A stretch of DNA of 64,000 nucleotides from CAVUWL01 sp963700105 (GCA_963700105.1 CAVOWL010000001.1:310001-374000); one strand, 5' to 3'; shown: positions 17,746-26,940, counted from the first letter of the stretch. Translations and numbers: made by a program. Notes: generated by a model not told the origin, from the letters alone.

Positions 17746-18564
17746 CTATCCCCTCACCGTGCAGGGCTTCACAAAAGTGCCGCTCAGATCGGTGCCGTTA
17801 GAGAAGGTGAATTCGCCCCGGGCCTGCACGTGGCCGATCTGGCAGCGGGCATTGATATAGGAATAGTTGTGGCCCTTGTAGCTCCATTTGCGCCCGATCT
17901 TCAAAAAGCCCGAGATCGGCACTCCGGCGCCGCCGGCGATCGCTGGGATCGTGCCTTTGGTGCGGTAGCCGTAGATCCCCTGGTGGATTTTTTCGATCAC
18001 GATCGAGACCACGTAGGTGCTCGGTACTGGAACCGTGATGTAGGCGTGGGCCAAGACGGTGGGATCGCCATTCTTGGGCGGGCCGTTGAAGAGGGTGAGC
18101 GGTGAGGAGACGGGGATTGGGCTCGATTCGGGGAACTGGACGATCGCTTTGCCCTCCCCCTCTCCGACGATTGCTCCGGGGCAGAGGTGTCGTGCCTCGA
18201 CGGTGGTTGTCGCGTTTAGCTTGCCGGCCGTGCACTGGGCGAGGCCGGTGGTCTGCACCGAGCCGTACTTGTCGAACTCGATCGTCAGCGTCTTTAGGAT
18301 CGGCGGCAGGGCGCCCGAGACGGTCGAGATACTGCCACCGCCGTGCAGGGTGATTGGGGCATTTTGGTATTTGGGGAGCGCCGTTGGGGAAAAGCCGCCT
18401 TCGGCGGTTATCAGGATGTCGCCGGCGCGGATCTTGAGTGCAGCGGCGGTGGTGGCTAGGACTGCAATCAGACCAAGGGCCAGGGCCGTGACGAGCACAA
18501 CGTTGCGCCGGCGATTTGGTCGGCGGCGATACCTCGATCTGCGGTTGGTGAAGCGGGATCCCAT
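17746..18564 (-). CDS. Secreted protein of unknown function
   Basis: 272 aa from ATG 18564, chosen because AGAGG sits 6-10 bases before it and a compact Arg-rich signal sequence follows; the frame is open further up to 18651. The hydrophobic stretch VVLVTALALGLIAVLATTAAA marks export. The mature part begins LKIRAGDILITAEGGFSPTALP and is beta-rich (TVSGALPPILKTLTIEFDKYG); cysteines (LAQCTAGK, ARHLCPGA, NARCQIGH, FVKPCTVRG) may form disulfides. I recognise the style from Thermoleophilia secreted proteins but no named family. The short frame at 19752 starts with similar mature residues and may be a relic of the same family. Confidence 0.75.
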   Translation of the reverse strand: MGSRFTNRRSRYRRRPNRRRNVVLVTALALGLIAVLATTAAALKIRAGDILITAEGGFSPTALPKYQNAPITLHGGGSISTVSGALPPILKTLTIEFDKYGSVQTTGLAQCTAGKLNATTTVEARHLCPGAIVGEGEGKAIVQFPESSPIPVSSPLTLFNGPPKNGDPTVLAHAYITVPVPSTYVVSIVIEKIHQGIYGYRTKGTIPAIAGGAGVPISGFLKIGRKWSYKGHNYSYINARCQIGHVQARGEFTFSNGTDLSGTFVKPCTVRG

Positions 18565-18863
18565 CCATTGCCTCTCATCCGTGCGGCCCACTCGATTTGG
18601 AGGGCCACCCATATAACCCGCGTTGATCGTAACGGTTCGGTCCAACCTCATTCGAGCAACCGCCGAAGTGCCTCAGCTGCGGATCTTGTCGAAGCGATCG
18701 GCGCAGAGATCCAAGCCGTCCGGATTCGGCGCGTCCCAAACGGTGCGATCCGCCGGAAAACCGGCCGTCGAGGACTTCGCCCCCCGGCCCCACCAGGCTT
18801 TGATTTGTCCCAGGAGAGCCGATTCGACCACCGTCTGCCGACTATCGCACTGGGCTTTGAGAA

Positions 18864-19652
18864 CTAATGCTTAGCCCTCCACCAGCTCATCGCACCCCCA
18901 AGCGGACCCGAACCAGGCGCAGATACGCGGCTGACATCCTGGGCTTCGAGCATTTTGGTGCGCCCGGCGCGAACCTCCCCTTCTCGCCTCGCCCGCGCCT
19001 CAGCCGCCTTCTGGGCGCCGGAGAGCTGTGCGATCAGCGTGTCGCGGGTCTGCTCAAGCTCTTCGACCCCGGCCACGTGGGCTTCGGCGCGAATCGGCGC
19101 GGTCGCCAGTCCCTCCGCAGGAAGGTCACGCACGTAGGCCGCGAGCTCAGCCTCGAGGCGAGCGATCTGTCGTCGTAGCTCCTGGCGAACCTCGATCGTC
19201 TCACTGCTCTCAACCAGGTCGACCGAGTCAACCTCGACCCGGGGCGAGTTTTCCTTCCCCTCAGAGCCGAGCATGTTCGCGCAGGCCATCAGTACGATCG
19301 CGAGCTGGCGCGGATCGGCCCCCGCCTCCTGCCCGCGGCGCAGTGCATCCAGGGCAATCGTCTCTAGATGCGGCTCCGCGGCGGCGTGCTCGGTGACGAA
19401 TGTGCCCTGCCCCTGGCGGCTGAATATCAGGCCCTCCTTCTCGAGAGACTCATAAACCGCCCGCACCGTATTGACGTTCACGCCAGCCCAATTCGCCAGT
19501 CGACGCACGCTTGGCAGCGGCTCCCCAGCACCAAGGCGACCGGTGACGATGAGCGCCCGCACCCGCCACGACAACTGCACTCCAACGGGAAGGTCGCTGT
19601 CGGATTCGACCGAGAACGGATTGTGCTCGTTCGGCTTACCTAGCTGTGCCAT
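18864..19652 (-). CDS. GntR-family transcriptional regulator
   Basis: 262 aa from ATG 19652; upstream in-frame starts would extend into the putative operator. Residues ~20-90 form a GntR winged helix (VGVQLSWRVRALIVTGRLGAGEPLPSVRRLA, VNVNTVRAVYESLEKEGLI, QGQGTFV). The rest is not a standard UbiC or FCD effector domain. It is largely charged helix, with a probable coiled coil near VRQELRRQIARLEAELAAYV and EELEQTRDTLIAQLSGAQ, suggesting dimerisation rather than ligand binding. It most resembles the YtrA-like group. It is divergent from a short secreted-protein remnant, and a split inverted repeat lies between them. Confidence 0.85.
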   Translation of the reverse strand: MAQLGKPNEHNPFSVESDSDLPVGVQLSWRVRALIVTGRLGAGEPLPSVRRLANWAGVNVNTVRAVYESLEKEGLIFSRQGQGTFVTEHAAAEPHLETIALDALRRGQEAGADPRQLAIVLMACANMLGSEGKENSPRVEVDSVDLVESSETIEVRQELRRQIARLEAELAAYVRDLPAEGLATAPIRAEAHVAGVEELEQTRDTLIAQLSGAQKAAEARARREGEVRAGRTKMLEAQDVSRVSAPGSGPLGGAMSWWRAKH

Positions 19653-19656
19653 AAAT

Positions 19657-19696
19657 CTGGTACAGTTGGTCGAAGTCCACCACCTGACTATACCAG
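19657..19696. promoter_or_regulatory. Candidate GntR operator / promoter region
   Basis: CTGGTA (19657-19662) and its reverse complement TACCAG (19691-19696) flank 28 bp directly upstream of the GntR start. The second arm is embedded in GACTATACCAGTC, itself flanked by GACT/AGTC. GntR regulators often autoregulate from such sites; here this is only an inference from position. Confidence 0.3.
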
Positions 19697-19751
19697 TCCG
19701 GTCAGCACCCCTTAGCACCCACCGCATGGAGGCCGAAAAAGTGGGAGAAAG

Positions 19752-20054
19752 ATGCGCAAGTACCTTGCCTGGATTCTAATCCTCGCGATAACGGTGGCAA
19801 TCGGCATTGCGGCGAAGGCGTTTGCCGCCGGCGAAAAGCCGGTGACGCTTCGAGTAGGGACCCCGATCTTGACGGTTGGGGCAGCTTTCACCGGGAGCAC
19901 TCCCGAAAACCAGTCTGGCCCCGGTTACAACTCGAACGGGTTCGCTGGTCGCCAGCCGCCGTCGCTGCGCCCCAATCGCCGGGTGCAGCGACCGAACCGA
20001 CAACCACCGCCGAGAGCGAAGGGACATACCGCGGCGCGGCGATTGACAAGGTAA
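19752..20054 (+). pseudogene. Probable remnant of a small secreted protein (signal peptide intact, body out of frame)
   Basis: A good ribosome site (GGGAGAAAG) precedes ATG 19752. The first ~25 residues are a signal peptide (AWILILAITVAIGIAAKAFA), followed by KPVTLRVGTPILTVGAAFTG, which resembles the start of the mature 17746-18564 protein (LKIRAGDILITAEGGFSP). After about residue 55 the frame turns into Arg/Pro-rich text and stops at 20054. The +1 frame over the same bases reads more protein-like (GAATEPTTTAESEG, AAIDKVSTSAAFGD, RATLIQRAKQLG) and runs on to about 20305. This suggests a frameshifted gene. Alternatively it is a real 100-aa secreted peptide. Confidence 0.4.
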
Positions 20055-20298
20055 GCACTTCGGCGGCCTTTGGCGACACTAGGGCCACCCTGATCCAGCG
20101 GGCAAAGCAGCTCGGCCGTCGGCTGACCCTTGGTCGAGAGTCGCTGCACGGACGGACAGGCGGAGAGTCACCAGTTGGCGATCTCGGGTCAGCCACGCCA
20201 ACTCAAAACGGGGCATGGGGCGCGAAATCAGTGATCACAACTCCCAATTTCCGAATTCACCGGTCGGATCCGTCGGATTCGGTGTTTACGGTTTCGCT

Positions 20299-20505
20299 AT
20301 GGCGGTGACCTTGACACTGAGCTGCCCTAGCTGTGGCGCCCATGTTGCGCCCACGGGCCGATACTTCAAGAACGCTCCAACAGGATCCGGCGCGTTTGTA
20401 GTCGAAGAATTTCGAAAATCCGAACGGGGAGAATGTCAGGAGTGCGGAGTCGATCTTGAGCGAACTCCCGATGGAGCGGACTGGCGCTGGAAACGAATCG
20501 GCTAG
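20299..20505 (+). CDS. Small zinc-ribbon-like protein
   Basis: 68 aa from ATG 20299; the frame opens further to 20215 but the extension is low in coding character. Two CxxC pairs, CPSC near residue 9 and CQEC near residue 48, make a four-cysteine zinc ribbon. The segment between them (FKNAPTGSGAFVVEEFRKSERGE) is polar. There is no membrane segment, so it is probably cytosolic. No partner gene is adjacent; the L,D-transpeptidase lies 266 bp downstream with its own upstream inverted repeat. Function unknown. Confidence 0.55.
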   Translation: MAVTLTLSCPSCGAHVAPTGRYFKNAPTGSGAFVVEEFRKSERGECQECGVDLERTPDGADWRWKRIG

Positions 20506-20722
20506 CGCTCGCGATCAAGCCGCACGATTCTTTACACCAAGAGAAGACCGCCCCAAGCGCGAGGCCTAAAAAGGATCGACGGTCGTTTGCGGGGTCGCCT
20601 CTCCCCCATCTCGACGGCGCTGAGCCGTCAGCGCAAGGTCGCCGCCAGCTTGCCGAGGCCGGCGATTTGTCGCTCGGCTAAGGAACCGCGGCCTTTGGAC
20701 AGCTCGCAAGCGATCAGCCGGC

Positions 20723-20755
20723 AGACGGCTGCACATGGTATAGAGGCAGCCGTCT
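20723..20755. promoter_or_regulatory. Inverted repeat flanking a possible -10 of the L,D-transpeptidase gene
   Basis: AGACGGCTGC (20723-20732) and GCAGCCGTCT (20746-20755) are exact reverse complements around a 13-nt loop. The loop contains TATAGA (20739-20744), a plausible -10. The structure ends 16 bp before the ATG at 20772. It could be an operator that blocks RNA polymerase, or an RNA hairpin close to the start codon. Confidence 0.45.
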
Positions 20756-20771
20756 CCCTATGCTTTGAGCC

Positions 20772-22412
20772 ATGGTAGATGGGCCTCAGCCTCATCCCAG
20801 CCGGTCAAAGCAGCGCAGCTCGGATTCTCGGCGCCGTTGGATGCTCGGCCTTGGCGCGGTGATTGCACTGGTCATCGCTGGCTTCGCAGTTGCCGCCCTA
20901 GCAATGTCGGGCGCAGCACTGAGCACGGACTCCATTGCCCTCGCGCGCTATGAAGTTGGGCCCTTCGGGGGGACCGTCGAGCAAGTCCACGCCTATGGAC
21001 GGAATGAAAGGCCGATTCCAATCAGCGTTCACGGCGGCAAGCTGATTCCAAAGGCCTCGATCACCCCGGGTGAACGCATTGCGGTGGATCTCGTAGTTCG
21101 CCGACCGGGGTGGCTGGGCTGGCTGGTGGGCAGCGAAGACCGCCAGCAGCTTGCCTTTAGAGCGCCCGAAGCCAGCGTCAAATCGCGTTGGCTCACAGTC
21201 GGCTCAAGCCCCCCGAGGATCTCCTTCAACCAGCCGGTGCGAAATGTCGCCTATGGCATTCCCGGACATCTGCACCACCTAGCGTTTTCGCAGCCCAAGA
21301 GCTCGGTCAGCCTGGGCCCGAGCGCGGCTGCGGGGACCGTGTTGGTCTCCAGTGCAGCTCGCTCTTGGGAGCGTCTGAGCGCTCCTCAACCCGTGACTTG
21401 GTTCCCGGCCGGCAGCTCGCCCAGCGTCGCGGCGAGCCCGGCCCCTGGCGCAGCCGTATCGCCCGCGACACCGTTGCGCCTCACCTTCTCAAAGCCGATC
21501 GCCGAGGTGCTCGGCTCGGCACGGCCCACCCTCTCTCCGCCTGCCTCTGGCCAGTGGAGCCAGGCCGACAGCCATACCCTCATCTTCACCCCCAGCGGCT
21601 ACGGGGCGGGACTCGACACGAGCCTCAGCGCGGAGCTTCCCCGACCCGTTGACATCGTCCACTCGGATGGATCGCTCCATCATGGACGCAATATCGCCTG
21701 GACGATCCCCCCAGGCTCTACCCTCCGCCTGCAGCAGCTACTCGCCCAGGCAGGCTACCTGCCGCTCGATTGGAAACCAAAGGGTGCCCCGGTGGCCGAT
21801 ACCCCATCGGCCGAGCTTGGCGCCGCGGTCGAACCACCCCCCGGCACATTTTCCTGGCGCTACCCCAACATTCCGGCGGGCCTGAGCGCCGCCTGGTCGG
21901 CGGGGAATCCCAACACGGTAACCAAAGGCGCAGTAATGGCCTTTGAGGAGAACCATGAAATGGAAGTGGATGGCGAAGCCGGCTCGCAGGTCTGGGCAGC
22001 GCTGATCCGAGCCGCGATCGCCCACAAGCGAAACCCCGAATCGGGCTACAGCTACGTCTACGTTAGTCGCACGATCCCTGAGACGCTGACCCTGTGGCAC
22101 AACGGGCGCAAGATATTTAACACCGCCGCAAATACCGGGATTGCTGGCGCTGAAACCGCGCTCGGCACCTATCCCGTATTTGAGCATCTGACCGAAACGA
22201 CGATGAGCGGCACAAACCCCGATGGCTCCCACTACGAAGACCCCGGCATAAAATGGGTCAGCTACTTCAACGGCGGCGACGCTCTGCACGCCTTCGACCG
22301 CGCCTCATACGGAACGCCACAGAGCCTCGGCTGCGTTGAGATGCCCCTTGAATCTGCGGCAAAAGTCTGGCCCTACACGCCGATCGGAACTCTGGTCACA
22401 ATCGCGCAGTAA
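20772..22412 (+). CDS. L,D-transpeptidase (YkuD domain) with N-terminal membrane anchor
   Basis: 546 aa. It forms 3-3 peptidoglycan cross-links outside the membrane. One membrane segment follows a basic N-terminus (MLGLGAVIALVIAGFAVAALAM, ~23-44). Ig-like domains follow (~50-290; for example PGAAVSPATPLRLTFSKPIAEV, the bacterial Ig-like style of actinobacterial Ldts). The C-terminal YkuD domain carries the catalytic signature: H506 in HAFDRASYGTPQ and the nucleophile C521 in SLGCVEMP. The wall genes in this part of the window (this and the S11 carboxypeptidase) would act in sequence: the carboxypeptidase makes the tetrapeptide donors that L,D-transpeptidases use. The genes are not in an operon. 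Confidence 0.9.
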   Translation: MVDGPQPHPSRSKQRSSDSRRRWMLGLGAVIALVIAGFAVAALAMSGAALSTDSIALARYEVGPFGGTVEQVHAYGRNERPIPISVHGGKLIPKASITPGERIAVDLVVRRPGWLGWLVGSEDRQQLAFRAPEASVKSRWLTVGSSPPRISFNQPVRNVAYGIPGHLHHLAFSQPKSSVSLGPSAAAGTVLVSSAARSWERLSAPQPVTWFPAGSSPSVAASPAPGAAVSPATPLRLTFSKPIAEVLGSARPTLSPPASGQWSQADSHTLIFTPSGYGAGLDTSLSAELPRPVDIVHSDGSLHHGRNIAWTIPPGSTLRLQQLLAQAGYLPLDWKPKGAPVADTPSAELGAAVEPPPGTFSWRYPNIPAGLSAAWSAGNPNTVTKGAVMAFEENHEMEVDGEAGSQVWAALIRAAIAHKRNPESGYSYVYVSRTIPETLTLWHNGRKIFNTAANTGIAGAETALGTYPVFEHLTETTMSGTNPDGSHYEDPGIKWVSYFNGGDALHAFDRASYGTPQSLGCVEMPLESAAKVWPYTPIGTLVTIAQ

Positions 22413-22427
22413 CCGTCGTCAGAGCGC

Positions 22428-23408
22428 TCAGAGCTCAAGCGGTGACATGTCGGCGTAGCGATCACCTGAGGTAGCACCCTTGGGCGCGGCCTCTGAAATT
22501 CTGCGGAGCTCTTCCGCGCTCAGCTCAACCTCGGCGGCGCTTACGTTCTCCTCGAGATAGCGACGGCGCTTGGTGCCGGGAATCGGGACCAGGTCCTCAC
22601 CCTGGGCCAACACCCAGGCGAGGGCGAGCTGAGCCGCCGTGATCTCCTTTTCCGCCGCAATCTCCTCAACCCTCTTGACCAACTGAAGGTTGCGCTCAAA
22701 GTTTGGACCCTGAAAGCGGGGGTTGTGGCGGCGGAAGTCATCCTCGGAGAGGTCATCAAGCGATCGGTAGCGTCCGGTTAGGAAGCCCCGACCCAAAGGG
22801 CTGTAGGCGACGAATCCGATCCCCAGCTCGCGAACGGTTGGCAAAATCTCATCCTCGGGATCTCGGCTCCAAAGCGAGTACTCGGTTTGCAATGCAGAGA
22901 TCGGGTGGGTTTGATGGGCACGGCGGATCGTCTCCGGGGCAGCCTCAGAGAGCCCCAGGTAGCGCACCTTGCCCTCCCGCACCAGATCGCCCATCGCCCC
23001 GACCGTCTCCTCAATCGGCACCTCGGGATCAACCCGATGCTGGTAGTAGAGATCGATCTGCTCGGCGCCCAGCCGCCGCAAGGAGGCCTCACAGGCCTCC
23101 TTGACGTAGGCGGGATCTCCGCGCACTCCGAGGCGCTCGCCACCAGGTCCCCGCACGTTGCCGAACTTGGTTGCCAGGACGACCTCATCGCGGCGGCCGG
23201 CTATCGCCTCGCCGACGAGCTGCTCGTTTGTGAACGGCCCGTACATGTCAGCGGTATCGAGGAAATCGACGCCGAGATCAAGCGCTCGGCCGATCACGGC
23301 CTTCGCCTCGACCTGATCGGTCGCACCGTAGAACTCCGACATCCCCATGCAACCAAGGCCCTCCGCGGAAACCTCAAGCCCCTCGCCACCTAGAGTCCGA
23401 CGATTCAT
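22428..23408 (-). CDS. Aldo/keto reductase
   Basis: 326 aa from ATG 23408, which follows a GAGGGGGG purine tract; an in-frame start at 23444 is less likely. NADPH-dependent reduction of an aldehyde or ketone in the cytosol is expected. The AKR tetrad is visible: D51 and Y56 in DTADMYG, K81 in ATKFGN, and H124 in YYQHRVD. The C-terminal LVPIPGTKRRRYLEEN is the usual cofactor-binding region of the AKR13/YakC-like group. It is convergent with the L,D-transpeptidase, 15 bp apart. Substrate unknown. Confidence 0.92.
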   Translation of the reverse strand: MNRRTLGGEGLEVSAEGLGCMGMSEFYGATDQVEAKAVIGRALDLGVDFLDTADMYGPFTNEQLVGEAIAGRRDEVVLATKFGNVRGPGGERLGVRGDPAYVKEACEASLRRLGAEQIDLYYQHRVDPEVPIEETVGAMGDLVREGKVRYLGLSEAAPETIRRAHQTHPISALQTEYSLWSRDPEDEILPTVRELGIGFVAYSPLGRGFLTGRYRSLDDLSEDDFRRHNPRFQGPNFERNLQLVKRVEEIAAEKEITAAQLALAWVLAQGEDLVPIPGTKRRRYLEENVSAAEVELSAEELRRISEAAPKGATSGDRYADMSPLEL

Positions 23409-23478
23409 CTGACCCCCCTCTCTACCCGTGGTTTGCATGTACAAGCCTGGCTATAAGTTTCGCGCCCGCGGCGGGACC

Positions 23479-25656
23479 TCAGGACTTCGAGCCGATATTT
23501 GCGCAGCCGGCTGGATTGAGAGGGCCATTTACCTTGAATACGTAGTCGGGCTCCGGGGTGACCTTGGGCTCGGCGATGATCTGCTTCAGGGCGGGATCGT
23601 TTTTGAGCCAGGCATAGATCGGGAACCGAAAGGCGGAGCTGGTCGAGTCCTCGGTGTATTCGCTGACGATCAGATAGTCATAGTGCCCGGCGTTGACGCG
23701 GCGGCGAAACTGCGGACAGCTAGTGGCAAGACGGTAGGCACCGTAGGGCCCCGGAACCCCGATGTACTGGACGTAGTTGGAGAGATCGGCTCCATAAAAA
23801 CCGTATTGGGCGAAGAAAATCTCACCCGACCCGGCGATCCCGATTCGTTTGTTGTGTTGGCGACGGGCAAATGTGAAGGCCCGCTTGGGACCGCCCCCGC
23901 CGAGGAAAAGGTGGGCGTTGGTGTAGTGATGCTCGAAATAGCCGACCTCCTCGCCGCGGCCGAGGACCACCGCCAAGAGCACGATCACCGCGACTACCGC
24001 GCCGACCGCGCTGCGGCTCAGCCGACCGCGTCCCCGCAGCAGGGAGAGACCGGTAGGTGCCCAGACCAGCGCGAGGACCAAGAAGACGGTCCCCACGATG
24101 TAGCCGAGGTGCACGTGAGGAGAGGCCAAGACGGTGATCGCAAAGACGACAACGAGAAAGATCAGCGTCTGCCAGGCGCGCCGATCGGGGGCACGAAGTG
24201 GCCGGGCAAGCGGCAAGACCGCCAGCGCCAACACCAGTCCGGGGGTCAAATAGCGGGTATTTGTAAAGAAACCAGTCGGCGATCCCTGCGCGCCGGCCGC
24301 GGTCAGGGGTGTAAAGACGTAGACGATCGCAGTCAGCAGGGCGGCCACAGCCAGGACGCGCAGGATCGAGTTTCGGGAGCGAATGGCGATGTAGACGACG
24401 GCGACGAATGCGGCGATCAAGATCAGCGGAAAGAGCGGGCCAAAGGCATTATCGAGCTGAGGCAAAAACCACTTGCGATAAACCGTGGGGTCAAAGAGGT
24501 AGTGCGATACCGCGAAACGTGGCCGGGGATCGAGGGGCATCTGTTCTGGCCGTGGCAGAAGCCCCCCCCAACCAATCTGGGGGATCGGATTGCCGCCGCT
24601 GTTGAGGGCCGCCCGCACATACCAATAACCTCCAACCACGAAAGTTGAGAGCCCCATCACCCAAGCGGTGGTCAGGCGACGCCCCTTGCCGCTGAACAAG
24701 ACCACGCCGACGGTGATCGCAGCGACCGGGATCAGAAAGGTGAGCTTGACCGAGGCCGCCAACCCGGCGGCGATACCAGCCAGCACCAGAGGTCCCGTAT
24801 CCAACAGCGGACGGTCGCGCTCGGGAGTGTCCTGGACCGCCGTCCCGGTCGCGGGCGCGCGCCGCTGGTGGCCATTGATGAGGAAAGCAGCGAAGGCGAT
24901 CAAGAAGGCCAGGCCCATGATGTCATTGCGCCCCTCGCCCGGCTGCAACTCGATCAGAACCCCCGAGTCGAGGACCAGGGCCGACGCGACCAGGGTCGCG
25001 GGGCCAACCTTGTAAGGGCGTCCCACGCACCACGCTGCGAGCAGGGCGATTGCCAGCCAGCCGAGGTTGATCAGCGGCGAGAGCCAATCGGTGTGCATCA
25101 GCAGGATCCCCGCGGCGTGAATCAGCTCTGAACTCTGCGGGTAAAACCAGGCGGCTAGCCGCAGAGGATCGGTATAGATCAGATGGATCGTCGAGTGTTC
25201 CTGCGCCATCCGGGCCGCAAAAGGCATGTGATACCAGGTCGTGTCTCCCCCGAACATCCCCTGATGGAGGCTGAGCAGCGCCGGTACGGTCCACTCGGCG
25301 ACGTTGATCGTGGCGACTGCGATCGCGATCCAAAGCGCGATCCGGTGAACTTTCGGCGCGGCGACCGCGGCAGCATCGCGGGGCGCCCGACGCCAGCCAA
25401 GCAGGGCAGCGAGCAGACCCACGGCGATGCAGACAACTACGATCCAGCCGAGCCGCAGGATGCTCAAAGTCCCCAGCAGCTCCAGCGACAGAGTCAGTAA
25501 CGCGACCGCGATCGTAATATCGGCGAGGCGGGCGAGGGCCCCTGAGAACTGCGGCACGATCCAGCGGCGAAGCCAGAAGCCACCCAGACCAAGCGCCGAG
25601 AGGATGCCGATTACGGCGAGGCTGCCGCCTATGTAGGAGCCGAGGGAGGGAGTCAC
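23479..25656 (-). CDS. Large polytopic membrane protein (GT-C / mannosyltransferase-like)
   Basis: 725 aa with more than ten hydrophobic segments spread from residue ~8 to ~580 and a soluble C-terminal ~140 residues. An extracytoplasmic loop after the early helices (TVPALLSLHQGMFGGDTTWYHMPFAARMAQEHSTIHLIYTDPL) carries acidic and aromatic residues like the first loop of GT-C glycosyltransferases. The C-terminal tail includes FYGADLSNYVQYIGVPGPYG and DYLIVSEYTEDS, resembling the C-terminal part of ArnT/PMT-like proteins. This suggests transfer of a sugar from a lipid-linked donor outside the membrane, but no catalytic residue can be proven by eye. It stands alone between aldo/keto reductase and msrA. 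Confidence 0.7.
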   Translation of the reverse strand: MTPSLGSYIGGSLAVIGILSALGLGGFWLRRWIVPQFSGALARLADITIAVALLTLSLELLGTLSILRLGWIVVVCIAVGLLAALLGWRRAPRDAAAVAAPKVHRIALWIAIAVATINVAEWTVPALLSLHQGMFGGDTTWYHMPFAARMAQEHSTIHLIYTDPLRLAAWFYPQSSELIHAAGILLMHTDWLSPLINLGWLAIALLAAWCVGRPYKVGPATLVASALVLDSGVLIELQPGEGRNDIMGLAFLIAFAAFLINGHQRRAPATGTAVQDTPERDRPLLDTGPLVLAGIAAGLAASVKLTFLIPVAAITVGVVLFSGKGRRLTTAWVMGLSTFVVGGYWYVRAALNSGGNPIPQIGWGGLLPRPEQMPLDPRPRFAVSHYLFDPTVYRKWFLPQLDNAFGPLFPLILIAAFVAVVYIAIRSRNSILRVLAVAALLTAIVYVFTPLTAAGAQGSPTGFFTNTRYLTPGLVLALAVLPLARPLRAPDRRAWQTLIFLVVVFAITVLASPHVHLGYIVGTVFLVLALVWAPTGLSLLRGRGRLSRSAVGAVVAVIVLLAVVLGRGEEVGYFEHHYTNAHLFLGGGGPKRAFTFARRQHNKRIGIAGSGEIFFAQYGFYGADLSNYVQYIGVPGPYGAYRLATSCPQFRRRVNAGHYDYLIVSEYTEDSTSSAFRFPIYAWLKNDPALKQIIAEPKVTPEPDYVFKVNGPLNPAGCANIGSKS

Positions 25657-25692
25657 CGGCGCGGGATGCTATTCGGCGCGCCGGCTTAGAAG

Positions 25693-26370
25693 CTAGGAGG
25701 CGGCAGCTGGGATCCTGCAGGACACCCCAGTGCCGGCAAGTCCGCAATAGCCGCTGGGGACCTTGTGCAGATATTGCTGATGGTAATCCTCGGCATAGTA
25801 GAACGGCCCGGCCGGCTGGATCTCGGTCGTGATCGGCTCGCGCCCCGCTGCGCGCAGTGCCTCGTCATAGGCCCGTAGAGCCCTTTCAGCAGTTATCCGC
25901 TGGGCCTCATTGGCGAAATAGATCCCGGACCGGTACTGGGTTCCGACGTCGTTACCCTGGCGCATCCCCTGGGTCGGGTCGTGCTCCTCAAAGAACACCT
26001 TCAGCAGCTCCCCATAAGACGTCTTGGCCGGATCAAACGCAACAAGCACCGCCTCGGCATGGCCGGTGCGCCCGCCGCAAACCTCCTCATAGGTTGGATT
26101 CGGAGTGATTCCGTTCATGTAGCCGACCGCGGTCGTATAGATCCCGCCCAAGCCCCAAAAGAGCCTCTCGGCGCCCCAAAAACAACCGAGAGCAAAGTAG
26201 GCAACCTCGATTCCGTCCGGAAACGGTGGCTCAAGAGGTGTGCCCAGCACCGCGTGGCGCTCGGGCACCGCGAAGTCTCGCTCGGGGCGACCCGGCAATG
26301 CCTCGGCCTTGCTTGGCATCCTGGCCTTCTCTGGGTTTAGCATCATCATCAGCTTTCCGAGCCTAGCCAC
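25693..26370 (-). CDS. msrA: Peptide-methionine (S)-S-oxide reductase
   Basis: 225 aa. It repairs oxidised methionine. The catalytic cysteine is C63 in the signature ALGCFWGAERLFW. The family motifs GYMNGITPNPTYEEVC, GRTGHAEAV, FFEEHDPTQGMRQGNDVGTQYRS and FYYAEDYHQQYL follow in order. Near the C-terminus, YCGLAGTGVSC supplies recycling cysteines. The first ~20 residues (MARLGKLMMMLNPEKARMPS) are not conserved in the family, so the start may be the later Met at residue 18. There is no msrB next to it. Confidence 0.95.
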   Translation of the reverse strand: MARLGKLMMMLNPEKARMPSKAEALPGRPERDFAVPERHAVLGTPLEPPFPDGIEVAYFALGCFWGAERLFWGLGGIYTTAVGYMNGITPNPTYEEVCGGRTGHAEAVLVAFDPAKTSYGELLKVFFEEHDPTQGMRQGNDVGTQYRSGIYFANEAQRITAERALRAYDEALRAAGREPITTEIQPAGPFYYAEDYHQQYLHKVPSGYCGLAGTGVSCRIPAAAS

Positions 26371-26440
26371 ACCCTGACTTTACCGAGGTCGACGTCTCGG
26401 TTGGGTCGAGCCCCTGCATGAGCACGGATCGAACGCCAGC

Positions 26441-26884
26441 TTGCTACTTCTAACGATTCCCCGCAATGGCGCGGTGGATCCAAGCATTGGTCAAGCCCGG
26501 GCCGAGCCTGACCTGGATCGCTGCCCCGTTTCGATCCCACTATGCAACCGTGCCGCGCCTTTGACAAAAAAGACATTTGATCCCGCAGATCCTCGCTACA
26601 GTGCACCGATCGGCTGCCTCGTGGTCCTCTTCGCGTTCATCTCACCGCGATTCGCGTTGATTGCCGTATGGCTTTTTACCGACCTTTTGAACCGCGCCTT
26701 TGAGAGCTGGTTTGTCCCGTTCCTCGGCTTCTTTTTGCTTCCATGGACGACCCTTGCCTACGCCGTGATGTGGAGCTCTTCAAATGGAGTAAAAGGATTT
26801 GAGTGGTTCATTGTTGCCTTCGCGTTCCTTATCGACCTAGGCTCCTACGCCAGAGAGGGCCGGAGGCGCGCCGCGAGGACCTAG
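26441..26884 (+). CDS. Small membrane protein of unknown function
   Basis: Up to 147 aa from TTG 26441; the real start may be later, such as TTG near 26560, since the first ~40 residues look non-coding. The core has three hydrophobic segments: GCLVVLFAFISPRFALIAVWLF, WFVPFLGFFLLPWTTLAYAVMW and FEWFIVAFAFLIDLGSY. The pattern ISPRFALIxxWLFTDLxxRAF...LLPWTTLAYA recurs in small actinobacterial membrane proteins of unknown function. It ends in a basic cytosolic tail (REGRRRAART). No neighbour suggests a role. Confidence 0.6.
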   Translation: MLLLTIPRNGAVDPSIGQARAEPDLDRCPVSIPLCNRAAPLTKKTFDPADPRYSAPIGCLVVLFAFISPRFALIAVWLFTDLLNRAFESWFVPFLGFFLLPWTTLAYAVMWSSSNGVKGFEWFIVAFAFLIDLGSYAREGRRRAART

Positions 26885-26940
26885 CAGCAAATGGGGTCCG
26901 AACGATGGAGGTTACCTGTCTGCTAGAAGGCTCCGAACGT

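Noticed and set aside
23428..24648. 406-aa plus-strand open frame
   Set aside because: It lies wholly antisense to the large polytopic membrane gene; its Asp/Gln/Arg-rich text is typical of the complement of high-GC codons and has no family resemblance.
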